Shown here: piece after piece, positions 9,212-18,876 of the stretch
Position numbering within the stretch: the stretch's first letter is position 1
How the letters are laid out: each line of letters opens with the position of its first letter
Assembly: GCF_947500835.1 (NCBI RefSeq)
Contig: NZ_CANMTQ010000014.1
Span: 1-64,000 of the forward strand
Direction: 5' to 3'
Source: an uncultured Halomonas sp.
GTDB taxonomy: Bacteria; Pseudomonadota; Gammaproteobacteria; Pseudomonadales; Halomonadaceae
DNA length: 64,000 nucleotides
Notes under the pieces: model-generated
Databases searched by the model: none
Told to the model about the DNA's origin: nothing
What the model saw: the letters and a program-made list of their open reading frames with translations, nothing else
Position numbers and translations under genes: made by a program

Positions 9212-10681
9212 TCACTTGATACCCAGCGAGTTCAGTTTTTCAGCGGCCACTTGCAGATCCGCCGCGAAGCGTTGGAATTCCCGAGGGTTTTCGCCGCTGC
9301 GCAGCAGATGGGCCGGATGCACGGTGACCAGATACTGACGCCCCAGTCCTGCAAGTAGCTTACCCCTGTCCTGGGCGATGCGTACGTTTTTGCCAAGCTG
9401 CGCCAGGGCAGCGGTCGCCCCCAGACAGATGATGATGCTCGGCTGCACTTGCTCTATCTCTGCTGCAAGCCACGGGGAGCAAGCATTGATCTCTTCTTCG
9501 TGGGGACTCTCATGCAGGCGGCGCCTGCCCTTGGCGCGAAACTTGAAATGCTTGACCGTGTTGGTGAGATACAGCTCCTCGCGGCGCAGGCCCGCAGCGG
9601 CCAGGGCACGGTTCAGCAATTCTCCTGCCGGGCCGACGAAGGGCTTGCCGGCAAGGTCTTCACTATCGCCAGGCTGCTCGCCGATCAACATGATCTTGGC
9701 CGGCACCGGTCCTTCGCCGAAAACCACCTGGGTGGCGGTCTCACATAGATGGCAGTTGCGGCAGTTCTGTGCCGCCAGCGCCAGGTGCTGGATCGAGCCT
9801 GACTCGCTTTGCCGTATCGCCTCGTCCAGTTCTTGGGCAGGAGTTGCAGGGCGCGGACCGCAGCGAAGCCGCTCCGAAGATTTGGCGTTGCGTGCCATGA
9901 CCGCGACCCGTTTGTCCGCCTCTTGGATCAATGTGGGTATGAGCCGGGACTCCGGCAGATTCTTCCAGTACTTCTGGGGCATTTCCGCCATCATGGCCTG
10001 AATCTTCACCCGGGCCGGGTTGAATATATGGCGGTAATAGCAGCGCCAGGTATCCTCCACGACATCTTCCTCGGGGGCCGCTGCCTTGTCGGCTCCTTCG
10101 CTGAACCACAGCTCACCGCTGCCTTCCCAATGAGCGCAGCAATCCGGGGTCAGAATCGACCAGCGCATGTTGGCGAATCGGCGCTCAAAGAAAGGGGCGG
10201 CGTATTCAACGATGAAGTGATCCGGTTCGAACCAGGCGATATAGCGCTGATCACCGTCTGCGTCATCAACGGCGCGAAAGCGCACGAACGCCTTCATCTT
10301 GTGCACGTCGCGACTCACCGACTTGGCATAGTGTCTTAGTTTTGCCACCTGGGGATCGCCGGCGAGCTGCATGAGATGCCGCTCGCCGTGAGTCAGTCGC
10401 CACAGAAGATGATACAGCAGCGCCCAGCGCTCATCGCTGCGATGGCAGCTGGCGGCGCGGGCCTGAGCGATGAAGGATTTGGGTACTCGGATGGCGGTAT
10501 CGCTTGAAGACGTTACGGTGCGCTCTTGGGTGTGATCCGGCTGCCACCAGACCCGCTGCGGCGGCGTCTCATTCATCAAAAGTTGCCGCGCTCGCTGTTG
10601 CCAGCTTGAAAAGTCCGGATGAAAGTGCACCGCCGTCAGCGCATCCGTATCCGTGTCATCAAACAGCGAAGGTTGCGTCAT
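9212..10681 (-). CDS. DUF4130-UdgX fusion: uracil-DNA glycosylase superfamily protein
   Basis: The 489-residue protein is a fusion. Residues about 14-255 match the DUF4130 (TIGR03915-type) DNA-metabolism domain; about 275-489 form a family-4-like UDG domain with C-rich CRNCHLC near 308 (Fe-S ligands) and the UdgX motif A GEQPGDSEDLAGKPFVGPAG. The loop reads GRRRLH, equivalent to the KRRIH loop of characterised UdgX; H390 matches the histidine that links covalently to the abasic deoxyribose in Mycobacterium UdgX (known). Here it is therefore likely to capture uracil in DNA covalently. It follows the radical SAM gene by 15 bp and should share its LexA-controlled promoter. The ATG at 10681 is preferred since residue 2 onward matches family N-termini. 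Confidence 0.88.
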   Translation of the reverse strand: MTQPSLFDDTDTDALTAVHFHPDFSSWQQRARQLLMNETPPQRVWWQPDHTQERTVTSSSDTAIRVPKSFIAQARAASCHRSDERWALLYHLLWRLTHGERHLMQLAGDPQVAKLRHYAKSVSRDVHKMKAFVRFRAVDDADGDQRYIAWFEPDHFIVEYAAPFFERRFANMRWSILTPDCCAHWEGSGELWFSEGADKAAAPEEDVVEDTWRCYYRHIFNPARVKIQAMMAEMPQKYWKNLPESRLIPTLIQEADKRVAVMARNAKSSERLRCGPRPATPAQELDEAIRQSESGSIQHLALAAQNCRNCHLCETATQVVFGEGPVPAKIMLIGEQPGDSEDLAGKPFVGPAGELLNRALAAAGLRREELYLTNTVKHFKFRAKGRRRLHESPHEEEINACSPWLAAEIEQVQPSIIICLGATAALAQLGKNVRIAQDRGKLLAGLGRQYLVTVHPAHLLRSGENPREFQRFAADLQVAAEKLNSLGIK

Positions 10682-10696
10682 GGCGGCAAGCCTTGG

Positions 10697-11965
10697 TTAC
10701 AACAGCGACAGCTGCTGGGCAGTTGGGGTATAGCGTGCCCGCAGCCGGTCGCTGTCCAGCTCATTGAGGGATGGATGATGATTGGCGCAGACGATGAAGG
10801 GCATCGCCTTCTTCACCCCGGCGCGCATGGCAACAAGATCCTCCAGGCGAACCTTCTGCACCCTTCGAATCTGCAGTATGCGATCGACGCTTCTGACCCC
10901 AAGCCCGGGAACCCGCAGCAGCCGTGCTTTGGAGTCACGGTTTATATCCACCGGAAAGAAACCGCGATTGGCAAGCGCCCAGCCGAGCTTGGGATCGACC
11001 TCTAAAGAAAGCATGCCTGGGGCCGTACCAGGGTCCGGCGACTGGGTGATCTCGTTGGCTGCGTAGCCGTAGAAGCGCATCAGCCAGTCCGCTTGATACA
11101 GCCGATGCTCTCGCAGCAGCGGCGGTTGCTGCACCGGTAGCCGCATGGATGCATCCGGGATGGGGCTGAAGGCGGAATAATAGACGCGGCGCAGCGCATA
11201 GCCCGCGTACAAGGCCGATGAGGTTTGCAGGATATGAGCGTCCGTGGAGGGGTCGGCGCCAACGATGATCTGGGTGGACTGGCCGGCGGGGGCGAAAACC
11301 GGCGGCTTGCCCTTGCCGGAACGCCGAGGTTGCCGCTGATAGGCGTTCTGATCGGCGACAGACGCTTCACGACGCGCGCGAATGCGCGCCATGGAGAACT
11401 TGATAGTGCGCTGGTCTTTTTCCGGCGCCAGCTCGGCAAGCGCCTGCTGGGTAGGCAGTTCGATGTTGATGCTGAGCCTATCCGCGTAACGCCCGGCTGC
11501 CGCCAGCAGTTCACCGTCCGCCTCGGGAATCGTCTTGAGATGAATGTAGCCGCGAAAGTCATGCTCTTCGCGCAGCTTGCGCGCCACGGCCACCAGCTGT
11601 TCCATGGTGTAGTCCGGGTTACGGATGATGCCGGAGCTCAGGAACAGCCCTTCAATGTAGTTGCGCTTGTAGAAATCCAGGGTCAAATTCACGGCTTCGT
11701 CCACGGTGAAGCGCGCACGCCGCACGTTGGACGAGTTGCGATTGACGCAGTAGCTGCATTCGTAGATACAGAAATTCGTGAACAGGATCTTCAGCAGGGA
11801 GATGCAACGGCCGTCCGGGGCGTAGGAGTGACAAATTCCCACGCCGTCGGTGGAGCCCACACCGCGGCCCTTGGTCGAGTTCTTGGCTTGCGAGCCGCTG
11901 GACGCGCAAGAGGCGTCATATTTGGCGGCATCAGCCAGGATGGCGAGTTTATCGATCAGTTCCAT
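10697..11965 (-). CDS. Putative DNA modification/repair radical SAM protein (TIGR03916-type)
   Basis: The 422-residue protein has the radical SAM CxxxCxxC cluster motif (C66, C70, C73 in FCIYECSYC), a barrel up to about residue 290, and a C-terminal helix-hairpin-helix (RVPGLGVRSVDRIL near 350) that suggests DNA binding. The family is known mainly by its constant genomic link to DUF4130/UDG proteins and its chemistry is undetermined. The start MELIDKLAILADAAKYD matches the conserved family N-terminus, so ATG 11965 is firm even though there is no room for a ribosome-binding site: a LexA box begins at the first base of the start codon. It is the first gene of a two-gene operon. Confidence 0.88.
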   Translation of the reverse strand: MELIDKLAILADAAKYDASCASSGSQAKNSTKGRGVGSTDGVGICHSYAPDGRCISLLKILFTNFCIYECSYCVNRNSSNVRRARFTVDEAVNLTLDFYKRNYIEGLFLSSGIIRNPDYTMEQLVAVARKLREEHDFRGYIHLKTIPEADGELLAAAGRYADRLSINIELPTQQALAELAPEKDQRTIKFSMARIRARREASVADQNAYQRQPRRSGKGKPPVFAPAGQSTQIIVGADPSTDAHILQTSSALYAGYALRRVYYSAFSPIPDASMRLPVQQPPLLREHRLYQADWLMRFYGYAANEITQSPDPGTAPGMLSLEVDPKLGWALANRGFFPVDINRDSKARLLRVPGLGVRSVDRILQIRRVQKVRLEDLVAMRAGVKKAMPFIVCANHHPSLNELDSDRLRARYTPTAQQLSLL

Positions 11966-11984
11966 ACTGTATTATTGTACAGTA
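11965..11984 (-). promoter_or_regulatory. LexA (SOS) box overlapping the start codon
   Basis: The 20-bp site has the form TA-CTGT-N8-ACAG-TA, matching the gammaproteobacterial LexA consensus CTGT-N8-ACAG exactly at all eight conserved bases. It overlaps the radical SAM start codon by one base. A TACAAT hexamer inside it (11979-11974 on the minus strand) ends 8 nt before the ATG and could be the -10, which would give a leaderless or nearly leaderless mRNA fully occluded by LexA. Confidence 0.85.
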
Positions 11985-12190
11985 TTTTTTGTATTGCACC
12001 ACCTGATCGTTGCCTTGACGGCAAATGCAGCCTGAATGAATTGATAAATCGAATACCGCGATTTCCTAACACCACCCTATTTGTCACATCTCCTCATCCT
12101 TTAGATCTTGCCAATGAGGCCTTGCATCGACAGGCAGGCCAATTCGGTCCATAGTAGCTAAAGGTATTACCCCTAGCTACGGAGGCCGTC

Positions 12191-12469
12191 ATGGCAACAC
12201 CAACGTCCATCAAGCTCGACGACAGCCTGAAAGAGCGGGTCCAGCACCTCGCCGACACTCGCCGGCGTTCCGCACATTAGCTCATGCGTGAAGCAATCGA
12301 ACAGTATGTGGAGCGCGAAGAGAGGCGAGAGAACTTCAGGCAAGACACTCTCAAGGCTTGGGAGGACTACCAGGCTACCGGCTTGCACGCGAGCGCTGAC
12401 GAAGTGGAGAAGTGGCTGGCCAGCTGGGGAACGGATGACGAGGTGCCGGCCCCGACATGTCACAAGTGA
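12191..12469 (+). pseudogene. CopG/ParD-type antitoxin with a premature stop
   Basis: Read through, the frame gives a ribbon-helix-helix antitoxin (about 92 residues: TSIKLDDSLKERVQHLAD at the N-terminus, EAIEQYVEREE, then a toxin-binding tail ending TCHK). An in-frame TAG at 12278-12280 interrupts it at codon 30, exactly where relatives carry tryptophan (RRRSxHW-MREAI), so a single TGG to TAG change explains it. An ATG at 12284 could restart translation and yield the 61-residue tail without most of the DNA-binding part. The 3' end overlaps the toxin gene by 13 bp. GGAGG lies just before the first ATG. A sequencing error cannot be excluded. Confidence 0.75.
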
Positions 12470-12747
12470 TCTTCGCCCCAGCAGCGCTCCGGGATCTGGA
12501 GCGGCTGCGCGAGTTCCTGCGGCCGAAGAATCCTGCAGCGGCTGAGCGAGCCGCTACAGCCATCATCCAGGGTGTTCAGGCACTCGCAGAACTGCCACGC
12601 ATTGGGCGCCCTGTTGACGACCTGCCCGAGGAGTTCCGGGACTGGCTGGTTGACTTCGGTGATAGCGGCTATGTCGCACGGTATCGCATCGAGGGGGACA
12701 CTGTCGTAGTGTTGGCTATCCGTCACCAAAAAGAAGCTGGCCTCTAG
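12457..12747 (+). CDS. RelE/ParE-family toxin
   Basis: The 96-residue protein has the compact RelE/ParE fold pattern: APAALRDLERLREFL helix near the N-terminus, LPRIGRPVDDLPEEFRDW loop, YVARYRIEGDTVVVLAIRHQKEAG strands. It is full length for the family, so the toxin looks intact while its antitoxin is interrupted. The stop codon TAG (12745-12747) lies within the CTAG at the left end of the adjacent 271-bp element. Targets differ in this superfamily (ribosome-bound mRNA or gyrase) and cannot be told from sequence alone. Confidence 0.88.
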   Translation: MSQVIFAPAALRDLERLREFLRPKNPAAAERAATAIIQGVQALAELPRIGRPVDDLPEEFRDWLVDFGDSGYVARYRIEGDTVVVLAIRHQKEAGL

Positions 12748-13014
12748 GGCCTGTTGACGTTTCATCGCGAACCGCGTTGCTGCATCAAAAAGTGTCAGTC
12801 AAGGCGCGAAGCGCAGGGAAGGGTTATTCCCTTTTCAAGTTTCGCAACGCAGAATGGCGCTTTTTGCTGCGCAACCCGAAGGGCTGGGCCAGTTTTTATC
12901 CGCTGCTGCGTTAGTCGTCGTTCATTTGGAATAACCAAATTTCTCTCCTCCTGCCTTGCCCCGAATAAAAACTGGCGCCAGCGCGGCCGTGAATGAAACG
13001 TCAACAGGCCCTAG
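12744..13014. mobile_element. 271-bp MITE-like element with perfect inverted ends
   Basis: The ends (12744-12765 and 12993-13014) are perfect 22-bp inverted repeats beginning CTAGGGCCTGTTGACG. Because CTAG is itself a palindrome, the outer 4 bp may be a target-site duplication, leaving 18-bp terminal repeats; YTAR-type 4-bp targets are known for part of the IS5 family. Inside there is no ORF for a transposase; shorter internal dyads occur, for example CCAGTTTTTAT near 12893 against ATAAAAACTGG near 12966. It looks like a non-autonomous element mobilised in trans. Confidence 0.7.
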
Positions 13015-13081
13015 TTTTCGTGCGCCCAAAAAACACCTTTTTTCTTTAGCCAACATCACATGTCTTTCAATGATCCTCTTC

Positions 13082-13118
13082 AGGGTCATGATAAAAAGCC
13101 AGGGTCATGATAAAAAGC
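13082..13118. repeat. 19-bp tandem duplication
   Basis: AGGGTCATGATAAAAAGC occurs twice, at 13082-13099 and 13101-13118, a 19-bp period. The second unit runs straight into the katG terminator stem. It looks like a small slippage duplication. Confidence 0.75.
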
Positions 13119-13150
13119 GGTGTTTCAGCTTTCACTGAAACACCGCTTTT
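13113..13150. terminator. Rho-independent terminator of katG
   Basis: A perfect 16-bp stem (13113-13128 with 13135-13150) with a 6-nt loop has A-tracts on one side and T-tracts on the other, so on the minus strand it is followed by CTTTTTAT. It lies about 40 bp after the katG stop and can also work on the plus strand. Confidence 0.9.
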
Positions 13151-13188
13151 GCTTTTCAATCATCTACATATGGACGTGCAGATGACGC

Positions 13189-15453
<2,265 letters not shown>

Positions 15454-15509
15454 TCATGACGGTACACCCAGGGTTTCTGATGCGCCGGGCAATTCTCGGT
15501 ATTGTTTTG

Positions 15510-15524
15510 ATAGTCTCAGGCTAT
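15510..15524. promoter_or_regulatory. Possible OxyR half-site between katG and yghU
   Basis: ATAG-N7-CTAT is the outer dyad of the OxyR recognition unit. The inner T and A of the consensus are not kept and the second half of a full site is weak, so this is only a candidate. The location, 96 bp from the katG start and 85 bp from the yghU start, suits a shared peroxide-responsive control region. Confidence 0.35.
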
Positions 15525-15608
15525 GCGGAAGATGCTTTGAAGTGGAAACGTTAACCGACTATGGTTTGTCACAAAGGCACGTCTCGCCACTACCTGCAAG
15601 GAGTCAGC

Positions 15609-16475
15609 ATGAGCCAGGAAAACGACTACACGCCGCCGAAGGTCTGGACGTGGGAAAAGGAGAGTGGCGGTCAATTCGCCAGTACCAATCGCCCTGTGGC
15701 CGGGCCCACCCATGACAAGGAGTTGCCCGTCGGCAAGCATCCGTTTCAGCTTTATTCCCTGGCCACGCCCAATGGCGTGAAAGCTACGGTGATGCTCGAG
15801 GAACTACTCGACAAGGGTTATAAGGAGGCGGAATACGATGCCTGGCTGATTGATATCGGCGAAGGCGATCAGTTCGGCAGCGGTTTCGTCGAGATCAACC
15901 CCAACTCCAAGATCCCGGCGCTGATGGATCACACCACCACGCCGCCGACCCGGGTGTTCGAGTCCGGGTCGATTCTTTTGTATCTTGCGGAGAAGTTCGG
16001 CGCCTTTCTGCCGACGGATCACGCTGCCCGCACGGAAACGCTCAACTGGCTGTTCTGGCAGATGGGCAGCGCGCCGTTTCTTGGCGGCGGCTTCGGGCAC
16101 TTCTACGCCTATGCGCCGGAGAAGCTGGAGTATCCCATCGACCGCTACGCCATGGAGACCAAGCGCCAGCTGGACGTGCTTGATCGCCACTTGAGCGAGA
16201 GGCGCTATCTCGCCGGAGATGAGTACACCATCGCCGATATTGCCAACTGGACCTGGTATGGCCAGCTGGCCCTGGGGCGGCTTTACGATGCCGGGGAGTT
16301 CCTGCAGGTGCAGGAATACGAAAACGTGCAACGCTGGGCAAAAGAGATAGACGCTCGTCCGGCGGTGCAGCGCGGTCGCATGGTCAACCGCACCTTCGGC
16401 GAGCCCGAGATGCAGCTGCACGAGCGTCATGATGCCAGCGACTTCGAGCACAAGACCCAGGACAAGCTTGGGTAG
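15609..16475 (+). CDS. yghU: YghU-type glutathione S-transferase / disulfide-bond oxidoreductase
   Basis: The 288-residue protein matches E. coli YghU in length and in long conserved stretches: PPKVWTWEKESGGQFAS, NRPVAGPTHDKELPVGKHP, LYSLATPNGVKATVMLEELL, FVEINPNSKIPAL, ESGSILLYLAEKFGAFLP, PFLGGGFGHFY and LHERHDASDFE at the C-terminus. YghU belongs to the nu-class GSTs, which bind two glutathione molecules and reduce disulfides and organic hydroperoxides. The start is ATG 15609 with AAGGAG 5 nt upstream; an upstream in-frame ATG at 15561 lacks a site. Pairing with katG points to oxidative stress defence. Confidence 0.94.
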   Translation: MSQENDYTPPKVWTWEKESGGQFASTNRPVAGPTHDKELPVGKHPFQLYSLATPNGVKATVMLEELLDKGYKEAEYDAWLIDIGEGDQFGSGFVEINPNSKIPALMDHTTTPPTRVFESGSILLYLAEKFGAFLPTDHAARTETLNWLFWQMGSAPFLGGGFGHFYAYAPEKLEYPIDRYAMETKRQLDVLDRHLSERRYLAGDEYTIADIANWTWYGQLALGRLYDAGEFLQVQEYENVQRWAKEIDARPAVQRGRMVNRTFGEPEMQLHERHDASDFEHKTQDKLG

Positions 16476-16525
16476 CGTTGATGACCATTCCAGGCAGCCT
16501 GCGCACCCGGCGGCCATAGCGGCTG

Positions 16526-17473
16526 ATGACCAGGCTGGCCTTTGATCGTCTGCTTCACGCGGACTGGAGCCGTACGCCGGACAAGCGTTGGGTGGCAGAG
16601 GCTCGCTGGGATGACGCCAAACAGCACTGGCGGGTATCGGCCCCGCATCGCGTCGGCAATATCAATGCCTGGCTGAGCACATTTTTAGAAAAGGAAGAGG
16701 GCAGCGCAACGCTGGCGGGCTTTGATTTTCCCCTTGGCGTGCCCGCACGCTGGGCGCATCAGGTCGGAATCGAAACTTTCGGCGGGTTTCTCGATCAGCT
16801 CGCGGCGGGGCAATGGCCGGACTTCTTTCACGTGGCGGAAACACCGCAGGATATTGCCCTCGATCGGCCTTTCTATCCGAATGGATCTCGCCGGGGCATG
16901 CGTCAGGCCGAACTCGTCAGCGCTCTCGGTGTTGCCACGTTCGACGACCTGCGCCGAGAGTGCGAGCGGCGAACACCGGGCCGACTGCCCTGTCCGCTGT
17001 TCTGGACGCTAGGCGCCAATCAGGTCGGCAAGGCCGCCATTGCCGGCTGGCGCGAGGTGGTTATTTCAGCTCGAAGCCAGGGCGCGACGCTATGGCCCTT
17101 CGATGGCGATCTTGTCTCTCTGGCTGAGCGTTCCCGTTGCGTGCTGTGTGAAACCTGGCCGACCCTGGCGGCGCACCTGCTGGGTGTCGGCATGGGGGCA
17201 GGGCAGAGCAAGCGTCGCCAGGCGGATCGCATCCAGAAGGGTCGGCAATTGCTGGCGGATACACAACGCGTCACCTGGGACAACGACGCCAAAGAGCAAC
17301 TCGCCGATGGCTTTGGCACGAGCGCAGGCGGCGAAGATCCCTTCGATGCCCTGCTGGGGCTCTTGATGATGATCGAGATAGCCGACGGGCGTCTGGCGGC
17401 AGCGCCAAGGCTCACGTCCTCTCAACGCAATCTGGAAGGCTGGATATTGGGGCTCGATAACCCCGGGGACTGA
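16526..17473 (+). CDS. DUF429-like hypothetical protein (probable RNase H-like fold)
   Basis: The 315-residue soluble protein is hypothetical. LAGFDFPLGVPARWA near residue 63 gives an acidic residue in the position expected for an RNase H-like core, CETWPTL near 211 a second acidic site, and GEDPFDALLGLLMMIE near 272 the C-terminal Asp typical of DUF429 proteins (D-x-x-D-A-lll pattern). This supports a DUF429-like assignment, whose biochemical role is unknown. It follows yghU by 50 bp on the same strand and may be co-transcribed. No clear Shine-Dalgarno sequence precedes ATG 16526, so the start is uncertain. Confidence 0.6.
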   Translation: MTRLAFDRLLHADWSRTPDKRWVAEARWDDAKQHWRVSAPHRVGNINAWLSTFLEKEEGSATLAGFDFPLGVPARWAHQVGIETFGGFLDQLAAGQWPDFFHVAETPQDIALDRPFYPNGSRRGMRQAELVSALGVATFDDLRRECERRTPGRLPCPLFWTLGANQVGKAAIAGWREVVISARSQGATLWPFDGDLVSLAERSRCVLCETWPTLAAHLLGVGMGAGQSKRRQADRIQKGRQLLADTQRVTWDNDAKEQLADGFGTSAGGEDPFDALLGLLMMIEIADGRLAAAPRLTSSQRNLEGWILGLDNPGD

Positions 17474-17537
17474 CGGCATTTACCCTCCCGCCCATATCCA
17501 TCACAATCGGCGCCATCATGGACGAGGAACCCACATC

Positions 17538-17606
17538 ATGGCATCAGCACACGCTTCGCTTTTTACAGCATCTCATGCATCGGTGCAGATGGGCGCCGAT
17601 CAATGA
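17538..17606 (+). CDS. 22-codon leader ORF coupled to the DAACS symporter
   Basis: A short frame (begins MASAHASLFTASH, ends GADQ) has a good Shine-Dalgarno-like GAGGA 10-14 nt before its ATG and ends in TGA at 17604-17606, overlapping the ATG (17603-17605) of the symporter gene as ATGA. The symporter itself has no ribosome-binding site, so its translation is probably initiated by ribosomes finishing this leader. The two ends of the leader region can also pair (17506-17517 with 17588-17600, one bulged base), which would cover the junction. Whether the peptide has a role is unknown. Confidence 0.5.
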   Translation: MASAHASLFTASHASVQMGADQ

Positions 17607-18859
17607 AAAAACTGCTGCGTATCTATTTCGATGCCTCGCTGATTCTTCGCGTCACCATTGCACTGGTGCTCGGTGTCATCGTCGGGCTGATCGGCGGTCA
17701 ACCCGTTGCGGAATGGCTCGGGCCTTTCGGCGATCTATTGCTGCGGCTGCTGAAGTTTCTCATCGTGCCCATCGTGCTGTTCACCCTCATGGTGGGCATC
17801 AATCAGGCGCAGCTCGGCAGCATGGGGCGCATGGGTCGCAAGCTGTTTGGCTACTACGTGGCCACCTCCGCGCTTGCGATCATCGTCGGGCTTGCCGTCG
17901 CGACCCTGTTCGAGCCGGGTAGCGGCTTGACGCTGGATGAAGATGCCCAGATAGACGTGCCGGACAATCCCGGCGTTGCCCAGGTACTGTTGGCCATCGT
18001 GCCGGACAACATCTTTACAGCCTTCACCGAGGTGAATCTGCTGGGCATCATCTTCACGGCCTTTGTCTTTGGTATCGCGCTGCTCAAGCTGCGCGCATCG
18101 AAGACTCACGGCGAGCTTGGCGAGCATCTTTACCGCACGGTGGAAGGGCTCAATCAAATCACCCTGAAGGTCATGACCGGCGTACTTCAGTACGTTCCCA
18201 TCGGCGTTTTCGCGATCGTCGCCGAGACCGTGGGCAAGCAGGGGGTGAACACGATTCTGTCCCTGGGCAACATGGTGGCGGTGCTCTATGTCGCCCTGGC
18301 GGTTCAGCTCGTTCTCTACTGCGTGCTGATGAAGGTGTTCGGCGTTGGGTTACGCGGGTTTTTCCGGGAGGCGCGCACCCCCATGGCCACGGCCTTCGCC
18401 ACCCAAAGCAGCACCGGCACGCTGCCGCTGACCCTGGACGCCGCTCGGCGGCTGAACATACCCCGCAGCCTGTACGGTTTCAGCTTGCCCCTGGGGGCCA
18501 CCATCAACATGGACGGCGCGGCCATCCGAATCGCCATTTCCGCTGTCTTTGCGGCAAACGTGGTGGGGGTGCCGCTGAGTTTCATGAACATGATCGAGAT
18601 CGTGCTGATCGGTACCCTCACCTCCATCGGCACCGCCGGGGTGCCCGGTGCGGGCATCGTCATGATCGCCACGGTCTTTGCCCAGGTAGGACTGCCCATC
18701 GAGACCGTGGCGCTTTTGACCTCCATCGACGCCCTTGTCGGCATGGGCGCGACGGGGCTCAACGTGACCGGCGATCTGGTGGGGTCATCGATCATCGCCC
18801 GCACCGAGCGCAAGCGCGGGGCCATTGCTGAGGAGCCGGAAGAGGAATCGAGTGCTTAG
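17603..18859 (+). CDS. Dicarboxylate/amino acid:cation symporter (DAACS, GltP/DctA-like)
   Basis: The 418-residue protein has about eight membrane helices and the two re-entrant hairpins of the GltPh fold. ATQSSTGTLP near residue 266 is the HP1 serine-rich motif, LPLGATINMDGAA near 295 carries the NMDG sodium-site motif, GTAGVPGAGIVM near 343 is HP2 and GATGLNVTGDLVGSSI near 383 holds the substrate-binding D and N/R-type positions. It should import aspartate, glutamate or C4-dicarboxylates with Na+ or H+ into the cytoplasm. It lies next to a DASS transporter, aspA and frd, which makes aspartate or dicarboxylate the likely cargo. Translation seems coupled to a leader ORF. Confidence 0.92.
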   Translation: MKKLLRIYFDASLILRVTIALVLGVIVGLIGGQPVAEWLGPFGDLLLRLLKFLIVPIVLFTLMVGINQAQLGSMGRMGRKLFGYYVATSALAIIVGLAVATLFEPGSGLTLDEDAQIDVPDNPGVAQVLLAIVPDNIFTAFTEVNLLGIIFTAFVFGIALLKLRASKTHGELGEHLYRTVEGLNQITLKVMTGVLQYVPIGVFAIVAETVGKQGVNTILSLGNMVAVLYVALAVQLVLYCVLMKVFGVGLRGFFREARTPMATAFATQSSTGTLPLTLDAARRLNIPRSLYGFSLPLGATINMDGAAIRIAISAVFAANVVGVPLSFMNMIEIVLIGTLTSIGTAGVPGAGIVMIATVFAQVGLPIETVALLTSIDALVGMGATGLNVTGDLVGSSIIARTERKRGAIAEEPEEESSA

Positions 18860-18876
18860 CTTGCTCCCATGGAACG

